Part shown: in pieces, positions 51,748 to 61,275 of the stretch
How the letters are laid out: the number at the start of each line of letters is the position of its first letter
How positions within the stretch are numbered: the first letter of the stretch is position 1
Source of the DNA: UMGS1601 sp964617585
GTDB lineage: Bacteria > Bacillota > Clostridia > Oscillospirales > Ruminococcaceae
Length of the DNA: 64,000 nucleotides
Assembly (NCBI GenBank): GCA_964617585.1
Contig: CAZTXS010000007.1
Coordinates: forward strand, 1-64,000
Direction of reading: 5' to 3'
Notes under the pieces: model-generated
Seen by the model: the letters and a program-made list of their open reading frames with translations, nothing else
What the model was told of the DNA's origin: nothing
Database searches by the model: none
Position numbers and translations under genes: made by a program

Positions 51748-52935
51748 TTAATAGTCGAACTCTATTTTATTTATATCTCTGTAACCCATAAAGTATATAT
51801 TTCCGTCTATATATTCAAAATCAACATAATCGTTCTGAACATTTGCCGTTGAGATTGACTTTCCTCTTGCATTATAAGCAGATATAGTTTTATCAGTCAG
51901 GACAAAGGTATGAGAAAAATATGTTTTTATGATTTTTATTTTTTCATCAACCGTCGTTTCAACAGGCTCGGAATCAGATTCAATAAGCACAAGCTTTGAG
52001 GTTCCGTCCTCGCTTACGCTGTCAAAAGCCAGCGATAATGAATCCTCGTTTGAATCAAAGGATACAAGCTGAGATTTATAAAGATATTCCTTCTCAATTT
52101 CTCCGCTTGAAGAAAGCTTCAGATATTTGTCCTGACAAACCGCCCATATGCTGTTATCGCTCATTTGACGAGTTCCCAAAACCAAAGAATCTATTTTTTC
52201 ACTTGTAAAGGTATTCTCCGTCTTGCTGAAGGTTATTCCGTTCAGCGAAGAGGACGGCAGGCCGTTTTCAGCGTCAAGCGTAGCGACTATAGCTCCGCTG
52301 CCTGAAGAAGTAAAATCAACGCTTGTGATTCTCTTTCCGTCAGCCCATTTAAAGCACTCGTTCCCCTTGCTGTCATAAACAGTAAGATACGACGGGTATT
52401 TTTCAGTTTCTGTTACCACTGCGATATAATTGCTTTCGCTTATTTTAGCACTTATAATCACATTGTCAAGTGTTTTTTTGAAAACCTCGCCCTTTTTTGT
52501 CATCACCGAAAACGAATAACCGTTTAAATCATATGCCAGAACCATATCGGAAGAAGCTGAAAGCATAGGATTAGTAAGCGTATGCTGTATTGAATTTATC
52601 TTATCCGCATTATCATCGAAAAATGTTATATAAGTATCGGTTGCAACAACAAGGTTCTCGTCGCATTCTGTAAACTCAGAGGAAGTTGCGTCCTCGCCCA
52701 GACTGATAGGAAAATTACCCTCGGCAAGCTCTCCGTTGTTTACAATTGTTTCCTGAGTTTTTTCAAGTATGTCGTATACATAAGGCGACCAAATACCCCT
52801 GGTGAAGAAAATTACCGCAGCAACAGCTATAACAAAGCCTACCAAAGCTATTTTTTTTATGTTCTTTTTTAGTTTTTTCTTTTTTCGCTCTTTTCTGATG
52901 TCCGTCTGAAACGGTTTCTGCGGCTCATAATCCAT
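51748..52935 (-). CDS. DUF5711 family protein (membrane-anchored, propeller-like)
   Basis: Unknown function. The 395-residue protein has a basic cytoplasmic start, one membrane helix (about 28-46: IALVGFVIAVAAVIFF) and an extracellular region of repeated short beta motifs (for example VVATDTYITFF, VLAYDLNGYSFSV, IAVVTETEKYPSYLTVYD). This arrangement suggests a beta-propeller and fits DUF5711. Start with ATG at 52935 after GGGAG. First of a likely three-gene unit with the CvpA-like and Clp genes. Confidence 0.78.
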   Translation of the reverse strand: MDYEPQKPFQTDIRKERKKKKLKKNIKKIALVGFVIAVAAVIFFTRGIWSPYVYDILEKTQETIVNNGELAEGNFPISLGEDATSSEFTECDENLVVATDTYITFFDDNADKINSIQHTLTNPMLSASSDMVLAYDLNGYSFSVMTKKGEVFKKTLDNVIISAKISESNYIAVVTETEKYPSYLTVYDSKGNECFKWADGKRITSVDFTSSGSGAIVATLDAENGLPSSSLNGITFSKTENTFTSEKIDSLVLGTRQMSDNSIWAVCQDKYLKLSSSGEIEKEYLYKSQLVSFDSNEDSLSLAFDSVSEDGTSKLVLIESDSEPVETTVDEKIKIIKTYFSHTFVLTDKTISAYNARGKSISTANVQNDYVDFEYIDGNIYFMGYRDINKIEFDY

Positions 52936-52979
52936 TTGTTCTCACTCCCTGTTTTACAGCCTTTCTTTTGTCATTTATA

Positions 52980-53120
52980 TTCAATAAGGGCTTGCCCGTC
53001 ATTCAATGCGGCAAGGGTCGGCATTGTCGACCGGCCGTTCAGTAGGGGATTGTATCCAGCTACTGACCGGGTAATGTAACCCGCCGCCTATAGATGCGGG
53101 GACATCTTGCCTTAGTTGTT
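52980..53120 (+). repeat. Dispersed palindromic repeat, long form (copy N)
   Basis: About 141 bp. The long arm reads CCGTTCAGTAG...CTACTGACCGG with one uncompensated pair; last hairpin CCGCCTATAGATGCGG has one mismatch. It lies between truA and the DUF5711 gene. Confidence 0.92.
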
Positions 53121-53135
53121 TAATTCACTTTCATA

Positions 53136-53876
53136 TCAATAAAATACTCTGTTCAAATGCAGTCCGCAGGCAGAAGCCGTCCTGCCGGCATTTTTTCTGT
53201 CCTTACTTTTAATAATTTCGGGTATATCCTCTTCTTTTATCTTCCCCTCGTTTACAAACAGGAGAGTTCCCACCATAATTCTAACCATATTATATAAAAA
53301 GCCGTCGCCCGAAACTGTCATAATAACCTTATCATTTTCCCTTACAACATCAAAGCTGTAAATAGTTCTTACCGTGTTTGCCTTTTCATTCGCTTCAGAA
53401 CAAAAGCTTCTGAAATCATGCGTTCCTACAAAATGCTTCGCCGCTCTGTCAAGAAGCTTTTCATCAATCGGATACCAGTATTTATACGCCTGAGTCCGCA
53501 GAAAAGGATTTTTCACTTCATTGTTATGGATAATATATTTATATTCTTTTCCTACGCAATTATATCTCGCATGAAAATCTTCCGCCGCCTCTTCGCAGGA
53601 AAGCACTGCAATATCGTCGGGAAGCTTTGAGTTAAGAGCGAAAACAATCCCTCTGGGATTTATTTTTATATCACGCCCGCACTTAAATGAAAAATAATAC
53701 TCGTCTGCGTGAACTCCCGTATCGGTTCTTGAACAGCCGAAAATAGTTATATCCTGCAAAAAAAGTTTTTTCAGGGCGGATTCAACAACCTCCTGAACGG
53801 TAAGCGCATTATCCTGTCTTTGAAATCCATGGTATGAGCTTCCGTCATATGCCATTTTAACTTTATAATTTCTCAT
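53136..53876 (-). CDS. truA: tRNA pseudouridine(38-40) synthase
   Basis: Isomerises uridines 38-40 in tRNA anticodon arms. The 246-residue protein has KMAYDGSSYHGFQRQ, the catalytic Asp in SRTDTGVHADEY, ARYNCVGKEYKYII, and GDGFLYNMVRIMVGTL near the C terminus. Last gene of the ruvC-to-truA series; it follows ecfT by 15 bp, an order common in Firmicutes. Confidence 0.97.
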   Translation of the reverse strand: MRNYKVKMAYDGSSYHGFQRQDNALTVQEVVESALKKLFLQDITIFGCSRTDTGVHADEYYFSFKCGRDIKINPRGIVFALNSKLPDDIAVLSCEEAAEDFHARYNCVGKEYKYIIHNNEVKNPFLRTQAYKYWYPIDEKLLDRAAKHFVGTHDFRSFCSEANEKANTVRTIYSFDVVRENDKVIMTVSGDGFLYNMVRIMVGTLLFVNEGKIKEEDIPEIIKSKDRKNAGRTASACGLHLNRVFY

Positions 53877-53891
53877 TTTACTATTTCCCGG

Positions 53892-54701
53892 TTAAAATAA
53901 TCTGTTAATCACAATAACCCCTGCCAAAAACGCACAGGTTATAAATAAAGACGCTATATCTCTTAAAGCTATATGAAGCTGCTTCAGCCTTGTTCTTCCC
54001 TCGCCGCCGTGATAGCATCTGCACTCCATAGCCATAGCAAGCTCCTCAGCCCGCCTGAAAGCCGATACAAAAAGCGGAATCAGCACAGGTACCAAAGCCT
54101 TGGCTCTCCGGATAAGGGAACCGGTTTCCATATCCGCTCCCCTTGCCTTTTGTGCCGACATTATCTTATCGGTTTCTTCTATAAGGGTAGGTATAAACCG
54201 CAAAGCTATCGTCATCATCATAGAAAGCTCATGCACAGGCGCTTTAATTTTTTTTAGCGGGGAAAGAAGTCTTTCAATAGCGTCCGTCAAAGCGATAGGG
54301 GACGTTGTGTATGTTAAAAGCGAAGTCCCTATAATAAGACAGACGATTCTTACTACCATAAAAACTGACGTCTGCAATCCGTCTGAAGTGATTTTAAATA
54401 TCCATAAATGTATTAAAACATCACCCGTGCTTATAAAAAACAAATTCAGAACCGCTGTGAAAATAATAATCGGGATAATAGGCTTTATACTTTTTGCCAT
54501 AAGCCGGAGCGGAATCCCCGACAGCAAAAACGAACCAATCATAAATATAATTCCTACTGTAAGCGAAATAATTGATTTTGCCGTGAACAAAAGAGCTATA
54601 AACACACCTGTCAATATTATTTTCATTCTCGGGTCTAATCTGTGAATAATCGACTTGCCGGGAAAAAACTGTCCAATTGTAATATCCTTAAGCAAATCCA
54701 C
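53892..54701 (-). CDS. ecfT: ECF transporter transmembrane subunit T
   Basis: Scaffold of group II energy-coupling-factor importers; couples EcfA ATPases to interchangeable substrate-binding S components. The 269-residue protein has five to six helices, the N-terminal PGKSIIHRLDPRMKI and the two ATPase-contact motifs AQKARGAD and AMECRCYHGG. No S component is in the window. It is separated from ecfA2 by ruvB, which is unusual. Confidence 0.95.
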   Translation of the reverse strand: MDLLKDITIGQFFPGKSIIHRLDPRMKIILTGVFIALLFTAKSIISLTVGIIFMIGSFLLSGIPLRLMAKSIKPIIPIIIFTAVLNLFFISTGDVLIHLWIFKITSDGLQTSVFMVVRIVCLIIGTSLLTYTTSPIALTDAIERLLSPLKKIKAPVHELSMMMTIALRFIPTLIEETDKIMSAQKARGADMETGSLIRRAKALVPVLIPLFVSAFRRAEELAMAMECRCYHGGEGRTRLKQLHIALRDIASLFITCAFLAGVIVINRLF

Positions 54702-54752
54702 TCACCCCGGAGCTTTTAAAACTTATATTTCTCAAAAACAAAAATCTCTTTT

Positions 54753-55793
54753 CTATAATAACGTCTGACCGTCTTTCAGCAAACCTAAATGCTTATATGC
54801 AAGCTCGGTCGCGCAGCGCCCTCTCGGAGTTCGGGAAACAAACCCGAGCTGCATTAAATACGGCTCGCACACATCCTCTATAGTGACCGCTTCTTCGCCC
54901 AAAGCCGAAGCCAAGGTTTCAAGACCTACAGGACCGCCGTTATAACCCTTTATCATCATGGTCAAAAGACGTCTGTCAAGACTGTCAAGTCCGAGATGGT
55001 CAACCTCCATGCGGTCAAGGGCTATCTGAACTATATCTTTCGTCACTTTACCGTTTCCCATAACCTCTGCAAAATCACGAACACGCTTTAAAAACCTGTT
55101 GGCTATTCTCGGCGTGCCTCTCGAACGGCCGGCAAGCTCCATTGCGCCCTCTCTGTCGCAGGCAATACCCAAAATAACAGACGAACGCATTATAATATCG
55201 CAAAGCTCTTCTTTTGAATACAGCTCAAGCCTTTGAATAACTCCGAACCTATCACGAAGCGGAGAGGTAAGCTGTCCGGCTCTGGTTGTAGCCCCAACCA
55301 ATGTAAACTTATTTAAATCAAGTCTTATACTTCTGGCGCTCGGTCCTTTTCCTATAATTATATCCAGAGCGTAATCCTCAAGAGCCGGATATAAAACCTC
55401 TTCAATAGCCCTTGAAAGACGGTGTATTTCGTCGATGAACAGAACGTCGCCCTCCTGAAGATTTGTAAGAAGCGCAGCCAAATCCCCCGGTTTTTCAATG
55501 GCAGGACCTGACGTCACTCTGAAATTAACTCCCATCTCATGAGCGATTATACCTGAAAGGGTAGTCTTTCCGAGCCCCGGAGGTCCGTACAAAAGCACAT
55601 GATCCAAAGCGTCCCCGCGCTTTTTAGCAGCCTCAATAAAAATCTTTAAATTCTCTTTTACCTTCTCCTGCCCGATATATTCATCGAGGGTTTTAGGCCT
55701 TAAACTCAGGTCAACGTCGTCTGTCGTATCAGACTTTATGACTTCAGGAGCGACTATTCTGTTTTCAAGGTCAAAGTCATTCGTTTCTATCAT
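54753..55793 (-). CDS. ruvB: Holliday junction branch-migration helicase
   Basis: AAA+ motor that with RuvA drives branch migration. The 346-residue protein has RPKTLDEYIGQ, Walker A GPPGLGKTTLS near 67, Walker B FIDEIHRLSR, sensor I GATTRAGQLTSPLRDRFG, and a winged helix C terminus (GFVSRTPRGR). Normally next to ruvA; here five genes separate them (59945 PLC-like, glmM, methyltransferase, ecfA1, ecfA2). Confidence 0.98.
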   Translation of the reverse strand: MIETNDFDLENRIVAPEVIKSDTTDDVDLSLRPKTLDEYIGQEKVKENLKIFIEAAKKRGDALDHVLLYGPPGLGKTTLSGIIAHEMGVNFRVTSGPAIEKPGDLAALLTNLQEGDVLFIDEIHRLSRAIEEVLYPALEDYALDIIIGKGPSARSIRLDLNKFTLVGATTRAGQLTSPLRDRFGVIQRLELYSKEELCDIIMRSSVILGIACDREGAMELAGRSRGTPRIANRFLKRVRDFAEVMGNGKVTKDIVQIALDRMEVDHLGLDSLDRRLLTMMIKGYNGGPVGLETLASALGEEAVTIEDVCEPYLMQLGFVSRTPRGRCATELAYKHLGLLKDGQTLL

Positions 55794-55827
55794 AACTGTT
55801 CCTTTCCGGTTTTCTCACAGATGAAAT

Positions 55828-56688
55828 TTACTCTTGCTTTCCAAGAAGCTTAATAATCAGCTTTTTGGCATAGTCCACTGTATAAACATCTTCCTCTATC
55901 GGTATTCCCAACGCTTTAAGCCTGTTAAAAACCCTTGTCACCTGGGGAACGGACAATCCCATTTTCTGAAGCTCGTCTGCTCTTTTAAAAACATTTACGG
56001 GAGAGTCATAGCAAAACAGCTTAGAATTATTCATAACAAGGATTTTAGAAGCATTTTTTGCAACGTCCTCCATTGAATGGGAAACAAGCATTACAGTGTT
56101 CTTCTTTTCCTCGTGATACTCTTTGATCTGTCCTAAAATTCTATCTCTGCCCTTAGGGTCTAACCCTGCCGTAGGCTCGTCCAGAATAAGTACCTTAGGC
56201 TCCATAGCCATAACGCCTGCAATAGCGGCTCTTCTCTTCTGACCGCCCGAAAGCTCAAACGGAGATTTCTCTAAAACGACCGAATCCAGTCCTACCAGCC
56301 TTGCCGTTTCTTTTATCCGCCTGTCGATTTCGTCATCGTCAAGCCCCATATTCTTTGGCCCGAAAGCAATATCCTTATACACCGTTTCTTCAAAAAGCTG
56401 ATATTCAGGATACTGAAACACAAGACCTACCTTAAACCGCATTTCATGAAGCTTTTTTTTGTCTTCCCATAAAAGCTCCTCTCCGTCAATGAAAATCCTG
56501 CCTCTTGTCGCCTTTAAAAGACCGTTGAAATGCTGAATCAAGGTTGATTTTCCGCTTCCCGTATGTCCTATAATCCCGACAAACTCGCCTTCTTCAATCT
56601 CTATATTTACATTGTCCACGGCAGTATGCTCGAAAGGGGTTTTTTCGCCGTAGATATATGTTAAGTTTTCCGTTTTAATAATTGATAT
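55828..56688 (-). CDS. ecfA2: ECF transporter ATPase, second subunit (apparent AUA start)
   Basis: ATPase of the energy-coupling module. Walker A GHTGSGKST, Q-loop FQYPEYQLF, signature LSGGQKRR, Walker B VLILDEPTAGLD, H-loop VSHSMEDV. The first standard start, GTG at 56619, would cut off the first beta strand and the aromatic A-loop. The frame extends 23 codons upstream as SIIKTENLTYIYGEKTPFEH..., matching family N termini, to an ATA at 56686-56688 where ATG is expected, with GAGAGGG seven bases before it. From that codon the product is 286 residues, the usual length. No ATG, GTG or TTG lies further upstream in frame. A sequencing error is possible. Confidence 0.85.
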   Translation of the reverse strand: MSIIKTENLTYIYGEKTPFEHTAVDNVNIEIEEGEFVGIIGHTGSGKSTLIQHFNGLLKATRGRIFIDGEELLWEDKKKLHEMRFKVGLVFQYPEYQLFEETVYKDIAFGPKNMGLDDDEIDRRIKETARLVGLDSVVLEKSPFELSGGQKRRAAIAGVMAMEPKVLILDEPTAGLDPKGRDRILGQIKEYHEEKKNTVMLVSHSMEDVAKNASKILVMNNSKLFCYDSPVNVFKRADELQKMGLSVPQVTRVFNRLKALGIPIEEDVYTVDYAKKLIIKLLGKQE

Positions 56689-56716
56689 TTTAATCCCTCT
56701 CTCTGAAGTTAATGCA

Positions 56717-57580
56717 TTAAGCCTGTTTTAAAAGCCTCTCAAGAGCGTGAACGCACTCATCCTCGGTGATTATTTCACTGTCAAGCTCAATGCCCTCGTC
56801 AATAAGCATATGAGTAAGCTCTGTTACCTGCGGAACGTCAAGACCTATGCTTTTAAGCTCCTCTACTCTTGAAAAAACCTTTTTCGGAACATCGTTCATA
56901 ACTATTTTGCCGCTGTCCATAACGACTATCCGCTCCGCCTGAGCAGCCTCGTCCATATAGTGGGTTATCAGCACTATAGTTACACCGAATTCTTCATTCA
57001 GCATTTTTATAGTCTTTATAACTTCTTTTCTTCCCTTTGGGTCAAGCATGGCGGTAGGCTCGTCAAGTAAAATGCAATCGGGACGCATAGCTATTATTCC
57101 TGCGATTGCAACCCTCTGCTTCTGACCGCCCGAAAGCTTATGAGGTGCGTGCTCGCGGTATTCGTACATACCTACGGTCTTCAAAGCCTCGTCAACGCGT
57201 CTGCGAATCTCATTCGGCTCAACTCCCATATTTTCAAGTGCGAATGCAACGTCCTCCTCAACTATTGTCGCAACTATCTGATTATCGGGGTTTTGAAAAA
57301 CCATACCCACAGATTGACGAATATCAAGCAAATGCTCGTCGTCACGGGTATTGAAGCCGTTGACTATAATGTCGCCCTTTTCGGGTATGTTAATGCCGTT
57401 AAAGCACTTGACAAGAGTGGATTTGCCGCTTCCGTTATGCCCTAAAACTGCGACAAATTCACCCTTATCAACTGAAAAATTTAAATCTTTAAAAACGGTG
57501 TTCTTTTTAACGTTCTCGCTTTCGTCTGTTTCATTTATATATGAAAACGAAATATTTTTTGCTTCTATAAATTTAGACAT
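56717..57580 (-). CDS. ecfA1: ECF transporter ATPase, first subunit
   Basis: Partner ATPase of EcfA2 and EcfT for vitamin or metal uptake. The 287-residue protein has an A-loop region ISFSYI, Walker A GHNGSGKST, Q-loop FQNPDNQIV, signature LSGGQKQR, Walker B CILLDEPTAMLD and H-loop ITHYMDEA. It has the C-terminal extension typical of EcfA (EELKSIGLDVPQVTEL). It ends 28 bp before the proposed ecfA2 start. Confidence 0.96.
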   Translation of the reverse strand: MSKFIEAKNISFSYINETDESENVKKNTVFKDLNFSVDKGEFVAVLGHNGSGKSTLVKCFNGINIPEKGDIIVNGFNTRDDEHLLDIRQSVGMVFQNPDNQIVATIVEEDVAFALENMGVEPNEIRRRVDEALKTVGMYEYREHAPHKLSGGQKQRVAIAGIIAMRPDCILLDEPTAMLDPKGRKEVIKTIKMLNEEFGVTIVLITHYMDEAAQAERIVVMDSGKIVMNDVPKKVFSRVEELKSIGLDVPQVTELTHMLIDEGIELDSEIITEDECVHALERLLKQA

Positions 57581-57608
57581 TTTCGCAATTCAAATCTCCC
57601 TTTGAAAG

Positions 57609-58475
57609 TCACTTTCTCTGCCAAATTGCAGTGGAACCGCAGGGCAAAATTCCTCCCGTTGATTCAACAGGCAAGCCTATCTCATCAGCGGTTACTTCAC
57701 CGCCCTGCTTATCTTTAAGTATATCCTCAAGAATATATTTCATAACCGACGGAGAAAGCCCCGTTGTATAACTGTTCAGAAGGAAAAACAAAGGATTGTC
57801 GGAAAGAACCTCAGAACACACTTTAACCAAATCGTAAACGCTGTCCTCAAGCTTCCATATCTCTCCACCCGGACCTCTGCCGTAGCTCGGCGGGTCCATT
57901 ACAACTGCGTCATATAAATTTCCCCGTCTTATCTCACGGCGAACAAACTTTTCACAATCATCAACCAGCCAGCGGATAGGCTTATCGGACAATCCGGACA
58001 ACCCGGCGTTATCTCTCGCCCACTGAACCATGCCCTTTGAAGCGTCAACATGAGCAACCTGAGCGCCCGCTTCAGCGCACGCAAGAGTTGCCCCTCCGGT
58101 ATAGGCAAACAAGTTGAGTACCTTAATCGGCCTGCTCGCATTTCTGATTTTATCAGCCATAAAATCCCAGTTGACAGCCTGTTCGGGGAAAAGCCCCGTA
58201 TGCTTAAAGCCTGTCGGACGAATATTGAACCTCAGCTTTTCATATGAAATCTGCCAAGATTCGGGAAGCCGTCTGTTATACTCCCACTCGCCGCCGCCTT
58301 TCGCCGAACGGTGATAGACAGCATGCGCCTTGCTCCACAAATCAGATTTGCGGTCGGACTTCCAAATAATCTGAGGATCGGGGCGAACAAGAAGCTTTCC
58401 GCCCCAGCTCTCAAGCTTATCGCCTGATGACGTGTCAATTATTTTATAGTCCTTCCAATTATCTGCTGATCTCAT
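57609..58475 (-). CDS. Class I SAM-dependent methyltransferase (RlmI/RlmK-like)
   Basis: The 288-residue protein resembles the catalytic half of RlmI/RlmK-type 23S rRNA methyltransferases: HTGLFPEQAVNWDFM, SAM-binding LNLFAYTGGATLACAEAGA, HVDASKGMVQWARDN, and the base-binding VMDPPSYGRGPGGE. No PUA domain is present. Substrate is not certain; rRNA cytosine or guanine is likely from the family. Between glmM and ecfA1 with short gaps. Confidence 0.88.
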   Translation of the reverse strand: MRSADNWKDYKIIDTSSGDKLESWGGKLLVRPDPQIIWKSDRKSDLWSKAHAVYHRSAKGGGEWEYNRRLPESWQISYEKLRFNIRPTGFKHTGLFPEQAVNWDFMADKIRNASRPIKVLNLFAYTGGATLACAEAGAQVAHVDASKGMVQWARDNAGLSGLSDKPIRWLVDDCEKFVRREIRRGNLYDAVVMDPPSYGRGPGGEIWKLEDSVYDLVKVCSEVLSDNPLFFLLNSYTTGLSPSVMKYILEDILKDKQGGEVTADEIGLPVESTGGILPCGSTAIWQRK

Positions 58476-58508
58476 TAAACATTATCCTTATTATAAAACT
58501 AACGCCGA

Positions 58509-59864
58509 TTATTTTACGCCGAACTTAACCTGCAGCGCATGAGCAATCGTTTTCGCATAATCGGTTATAATTCCTAAGTGCTTGCCCTCAATCATAACTC
58601 TGATAAGCGGCTCTGTTCCCGACTCACGAACCAAAATTCTTCCGTCGTCGCCGAGCTTTTCTTTATAGTCCTCTATAAACGTACTTACCTCAGGCTCCTG
58701 AGCCCATACTCCCTTATATTTCGGGTCGATAGCAACGTTTTCTAGAACCTGCGGATATTCTTCCATAATTGCGGCAAGCTCGGACGCTTTAGCTCCAGTG
58801 TTCACCATTATTTCCAAAAGCTTAGCGCCTGTCAGTTCTCCATCTCCCGTATTTGAATCATCTAAGAAAATAATATGTCCCGACTGCTCTCCTCCGATAT
58901 TATATCCGCCGTTTTGCATTTCCTCTAAAACATATCTGTCGCCGACGTTGGTCGTTGCGGCAATGATATTTTCATTCTTGGCGTATTTAAAAAATCCAAG
59001 GTTAGTCATAACGGTCACAACGCAGGTATTGTGGCGGAGTGTGCCTTTAGCCTTCATATATTTAGAGAAGATTGAAAGAAGCTTATCGCCGTTGATTATC
59101 TTTCCGTTTTCATCGCAGGCAAGACATCTGTCAGCATCTCCGTCAAAAGCAATTCCCACGTGACACTTATTAGTGACAACGTGTTTGCACAATCTCTCCA
59201 TATGAGTTGAACCGCAGGCGTCATTGATATTCGTGCCGTCAGGTCGGTTATTTATAAAATAGCAACTCGCTCCAAGTCCCTGAAACAGCTTAACGGCGCA
59301 TGAAGAAGCCGAACCGTTCGCACAGTCAATCGCAACCTTAATTCCTTTAAAATCACAGTCAACAGTTTTCATAATATATCTTACATAATCCCATTCGGCG
59401 TTCTTTTCTTCAAAAACCCTGCCTATCTTAGTACCGTTTAAAATTTCAATCTTTTCAGGTGTGTCCAGAATAAGAGCTTCAATCTCGTCCTGGATTTTAT
59501 CATCAAGTTTAAAGCCTGAGCCTGAAAACAGCTTAATGCCGTTAAACTCAACCGAATTATGCGAAGCTGAAATCATTACTCCTGCGTCTGCATTATACTT
59601 ATTTACAAGCATTGCAACAGCAGGCGTAGGAACTACTCCGAGCCTATGAGCGTCCGCTCCCACAGAACAGATACCTGATATCAAAGCAGCTTCAAGAACA
59701 TCGCTTGAAATTCTCGTATCCTTTCCTATCAGTATTTTTGCCTTATGTCTTATCTCTTTCGTGAGAACGATAGCAGCGGCTCTTCCTATCTGCATAGCCA
59801 TTTCACAGGTAAGCTCAGTTATAGCTATTCCTCTTGCACCGTCTGTACCAAAAAGTCTTCCCAT
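58509..59864 (-). CDS. glmM: Phosphoglucosamine mutase
   Basis: Interconverts glucosamine-6-P and glucosamine-1-P, feeding UDP-GlcNAc for the cell wall; murA at the window's end uses that product. From ATG 59864 it is 451 residues: MGRLFGTDGARG, phosphoserine loop ISASHNSVEFNG, metal-binding FDGDADRC, sugar-binding GEQSGH, and phosphate-binding RESGTEPLIRVM. I chose this start because AAGGAG is nine bases upstream; in-frame starts further up add an unconserved hydrophobic stretch. Confidence 0.96.
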   Translation of the reverse strand: MGRLFGTDGARGIAITELTCEMAMQIGRAAAIVLTKEIRHKAKILIGKDTRISSDVLEAALISGICSVGADAHRLGVVPTPAVAMLVNKYNADAGVMISASHNSVEFNGIKLFSGSGFKLDDKIQDEIEALILDTPEKIEILNGTKIGRVFEEKNAEWDYVRYIMKTVDCDFKGIKVAIDCANGSASSCAVKLFQGLGASCYFINNRPDGTNINDACGSTHMERLCKHVVTNKCHVGIAFDGDADRCLACDENGKIINGDKLLSIFSKYMKAKGTLRHNTCVVTVMTNLGFFKYAKNENIIAATTNVGDRYVLEEMQNGGYNIGGEQSGHIIFLDDSNTGDGELTGAKLLEIMVNTGAKASELAAIMEEYPQVLENVAIDPKYKGVWAQEPEVSTFIEDYKEKLGDDGRILVRESGTEPLIRVMIEGKHLGIITDYAKTIAHALQVKFGVK

Positions 59865-59944
59865 CTTCATTATCTCCTTTTCTTCATTAAAATAAAAATA
59901 TATAAGATAATAAGCCTTTTTCATCAAAGACCTGAAATCTCCCG

Positions 59945-60646
59945 TTAAAACAAGCTTCTGTACATCTTGTCGTCAGAAAGCTGAACCAGAACGCTCATTG
60001 CACATTCTTCTATAAAATCCAACATCCTGTTATATGTAATGTACTTAGGCGATTTATAGTTGTTTTTCTTATTATCGAAAAACTTATCGCAAACCCACCA
60101 TTTGCTTCCCGAAAGCTCCTCATGTATAAGCAGACCTTCAACTGAATATCCCCATTCCTTATAAAGCTCTTCACGAACGTTTCTTGTAAACGGATATTCC
60201 CTCGCTAAGCGGTAATCAATATCGTCTAAATCTAACATAAAGCCGTCGAAAAACTCTTTTCCGTAATCGGAATTCTCATCAGCATTTATCGCTTTCATAT
60301 ATTCCGGGCGAACCGTTTTCATAAACAGCTCGTCAGTTAGAAGATGAACCACATAGCCCTTTAAAAAATCGTTATACTTATTTCCCTTAATTATCCTTTC
60401 TTCAATGAAGCCGTTTACTCTTTCATGAAAAAGCTTTTGATTTTCCTCTGTCAAAAATTCAGAATCTCTTATTCCCTCTCTTAAATGAGTCCTCTTTTTA
60501 TCCTCTCTTGAAAAGCCTTCTCTTGCATGAATGGCGTCCGGTCCGATGCTTCCGCAATAGAAAAGCGGAATGTTTTCAAACGCCTTATCTCCTGTTATTT
60601 CAATTATCTTATCAGCAACTGCAATATGTGTAATCGAACCCGGCAT
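59945..60646 (-). CDS. Zinc-dependent phospholipase C-like protein
   Basis: The 233-residue protein resembles the zinc-dependent phospholipase C / S1-P1 nuclease-like group: PGSITHIAVADKI at the start, FYCGSIGPDAIHAREGF, and a helical FLKGYVVHLLTDELFM with His and Asp ligands spaced as in that fold. No signal peptide, so a secreted phospholipase is unlikely. Actual substrate unknown. Between ruvA and glmM in the same direction. Confidence 0.78.
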   Translation of the reverse strand: MPGSITHIAVADKIIEITGDKAFENIPLFYCGSIGPDAIHAREGFSREDKKRTHLREGIRDSEFLTEENQKLFHERVNGFIEERIIKGNKYNDFLKGYVVHLLTDELFMKTVRPEYMKAINADENSDYGKEFFDGFMLDLDDIDYRLAREYPFTRNVREELYKEWGYSVEGLLIHEELSGSKWWVCDKFFDNKKNNYKSPKYITYNRMLDFIEECAMSVLVQLSDDKMYRSLF

Positions 60647-60674
60647 TAATGTATTCCCCCTTGTTAATTTTTAT

Positions 60675-61274
60675 CTACATTCCGGCAAGACCTTTTAACG
60701 CCTGTTTTATCATTTCTTCAACCGGCGTATCTTTATCCATCGCCGCTATTATGCGTGAAGCGTCAGATTGAGAATATCCAAGCACCACAAGAGCGGAAAC
60801 TGCCTCAGCAGCATTGCCTGAAGCCGCCGCCGAAAGGTCAACGTCTCTATTATCCGCCATAAGATCCGTTTCCTTTGAAATTTTGTCTTTAAGCTCCAAC
60901 ACAATTCTCTGCGCAACCTTAGGACCTACTCCCTTTGCCCGGGTAAACGTCTTTGCGTCGCCCGACGCCACGGCAAGAATGAAAGACTGAGGGTCGCAGA
61001 CAGATAATATGGCAAGCCCCGCTTTAGGTCCTACTCCCGAAACCGAAGTCAGAAGCTCAAACGCATGAAGCTCGTCTAAAGTTGCAAAACCGTACAACGA
61101 AACATCGTCCTCTCTCACAACCATAGAGGTATATAAGGTTACGTCGCCTGACGCTCCCTGAATCTGACCTATTGTAGAAAGAGTTGTATTACAAGCATAT
61201 CCTACTCCTGCGCATTCTATGACTGCAAGATCATTTTCACAGTGAATAAGCTTGCCCCTGACGCTGTAAATCAT
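60675..61274 (-). CDS. ruvA: Holliday junction-binding protein RuvA
   Basis: Tetramer that holds the four-way junction for RuvB. The 199-residue protein has the OB domain I (1-65), helix-hairpin-helix domain II (LLTSVSGVGPKAGLAIL and AKGVGPKVAQRIVLELKDK) and the C-terminal RuvB-binding domain III (AVSALVVLGYSQSDAS). It starts one base after the ruvC stop. Confidence 0.97.
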   Translation of the reverse strand: MIYSVRGKLIHCENDLAVIECAGVGYACNTTLSTIGQIQGASGDVTLYTSMVVREDDVSLYGFATLDELHAFELLTSVSGVGPKAGLAILSVCDPQSFILAVASGDAKTFTRAKGVGPKVAQRIVLELKDKISKETDLMADNRDVDLSAAASGNAAEAVSALVVLGYSQSDASRIIAAMDKDTPVEEMIKQALKGLAGM

Positions 61275-61275
61275 A

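Noticed and set aside
54100..54645. 181-codon plus-strand frame opposite ecfT
   Set aside because: Antisense shadow of a membrane protein, so it looks hydrophobic by composition only; no SD.
59945..60646. Secreted phospholipase C virulence factor
   Set aside because: No signal peptide, and it sits within a housekeeping series; only the fold-level resemblance is supported.
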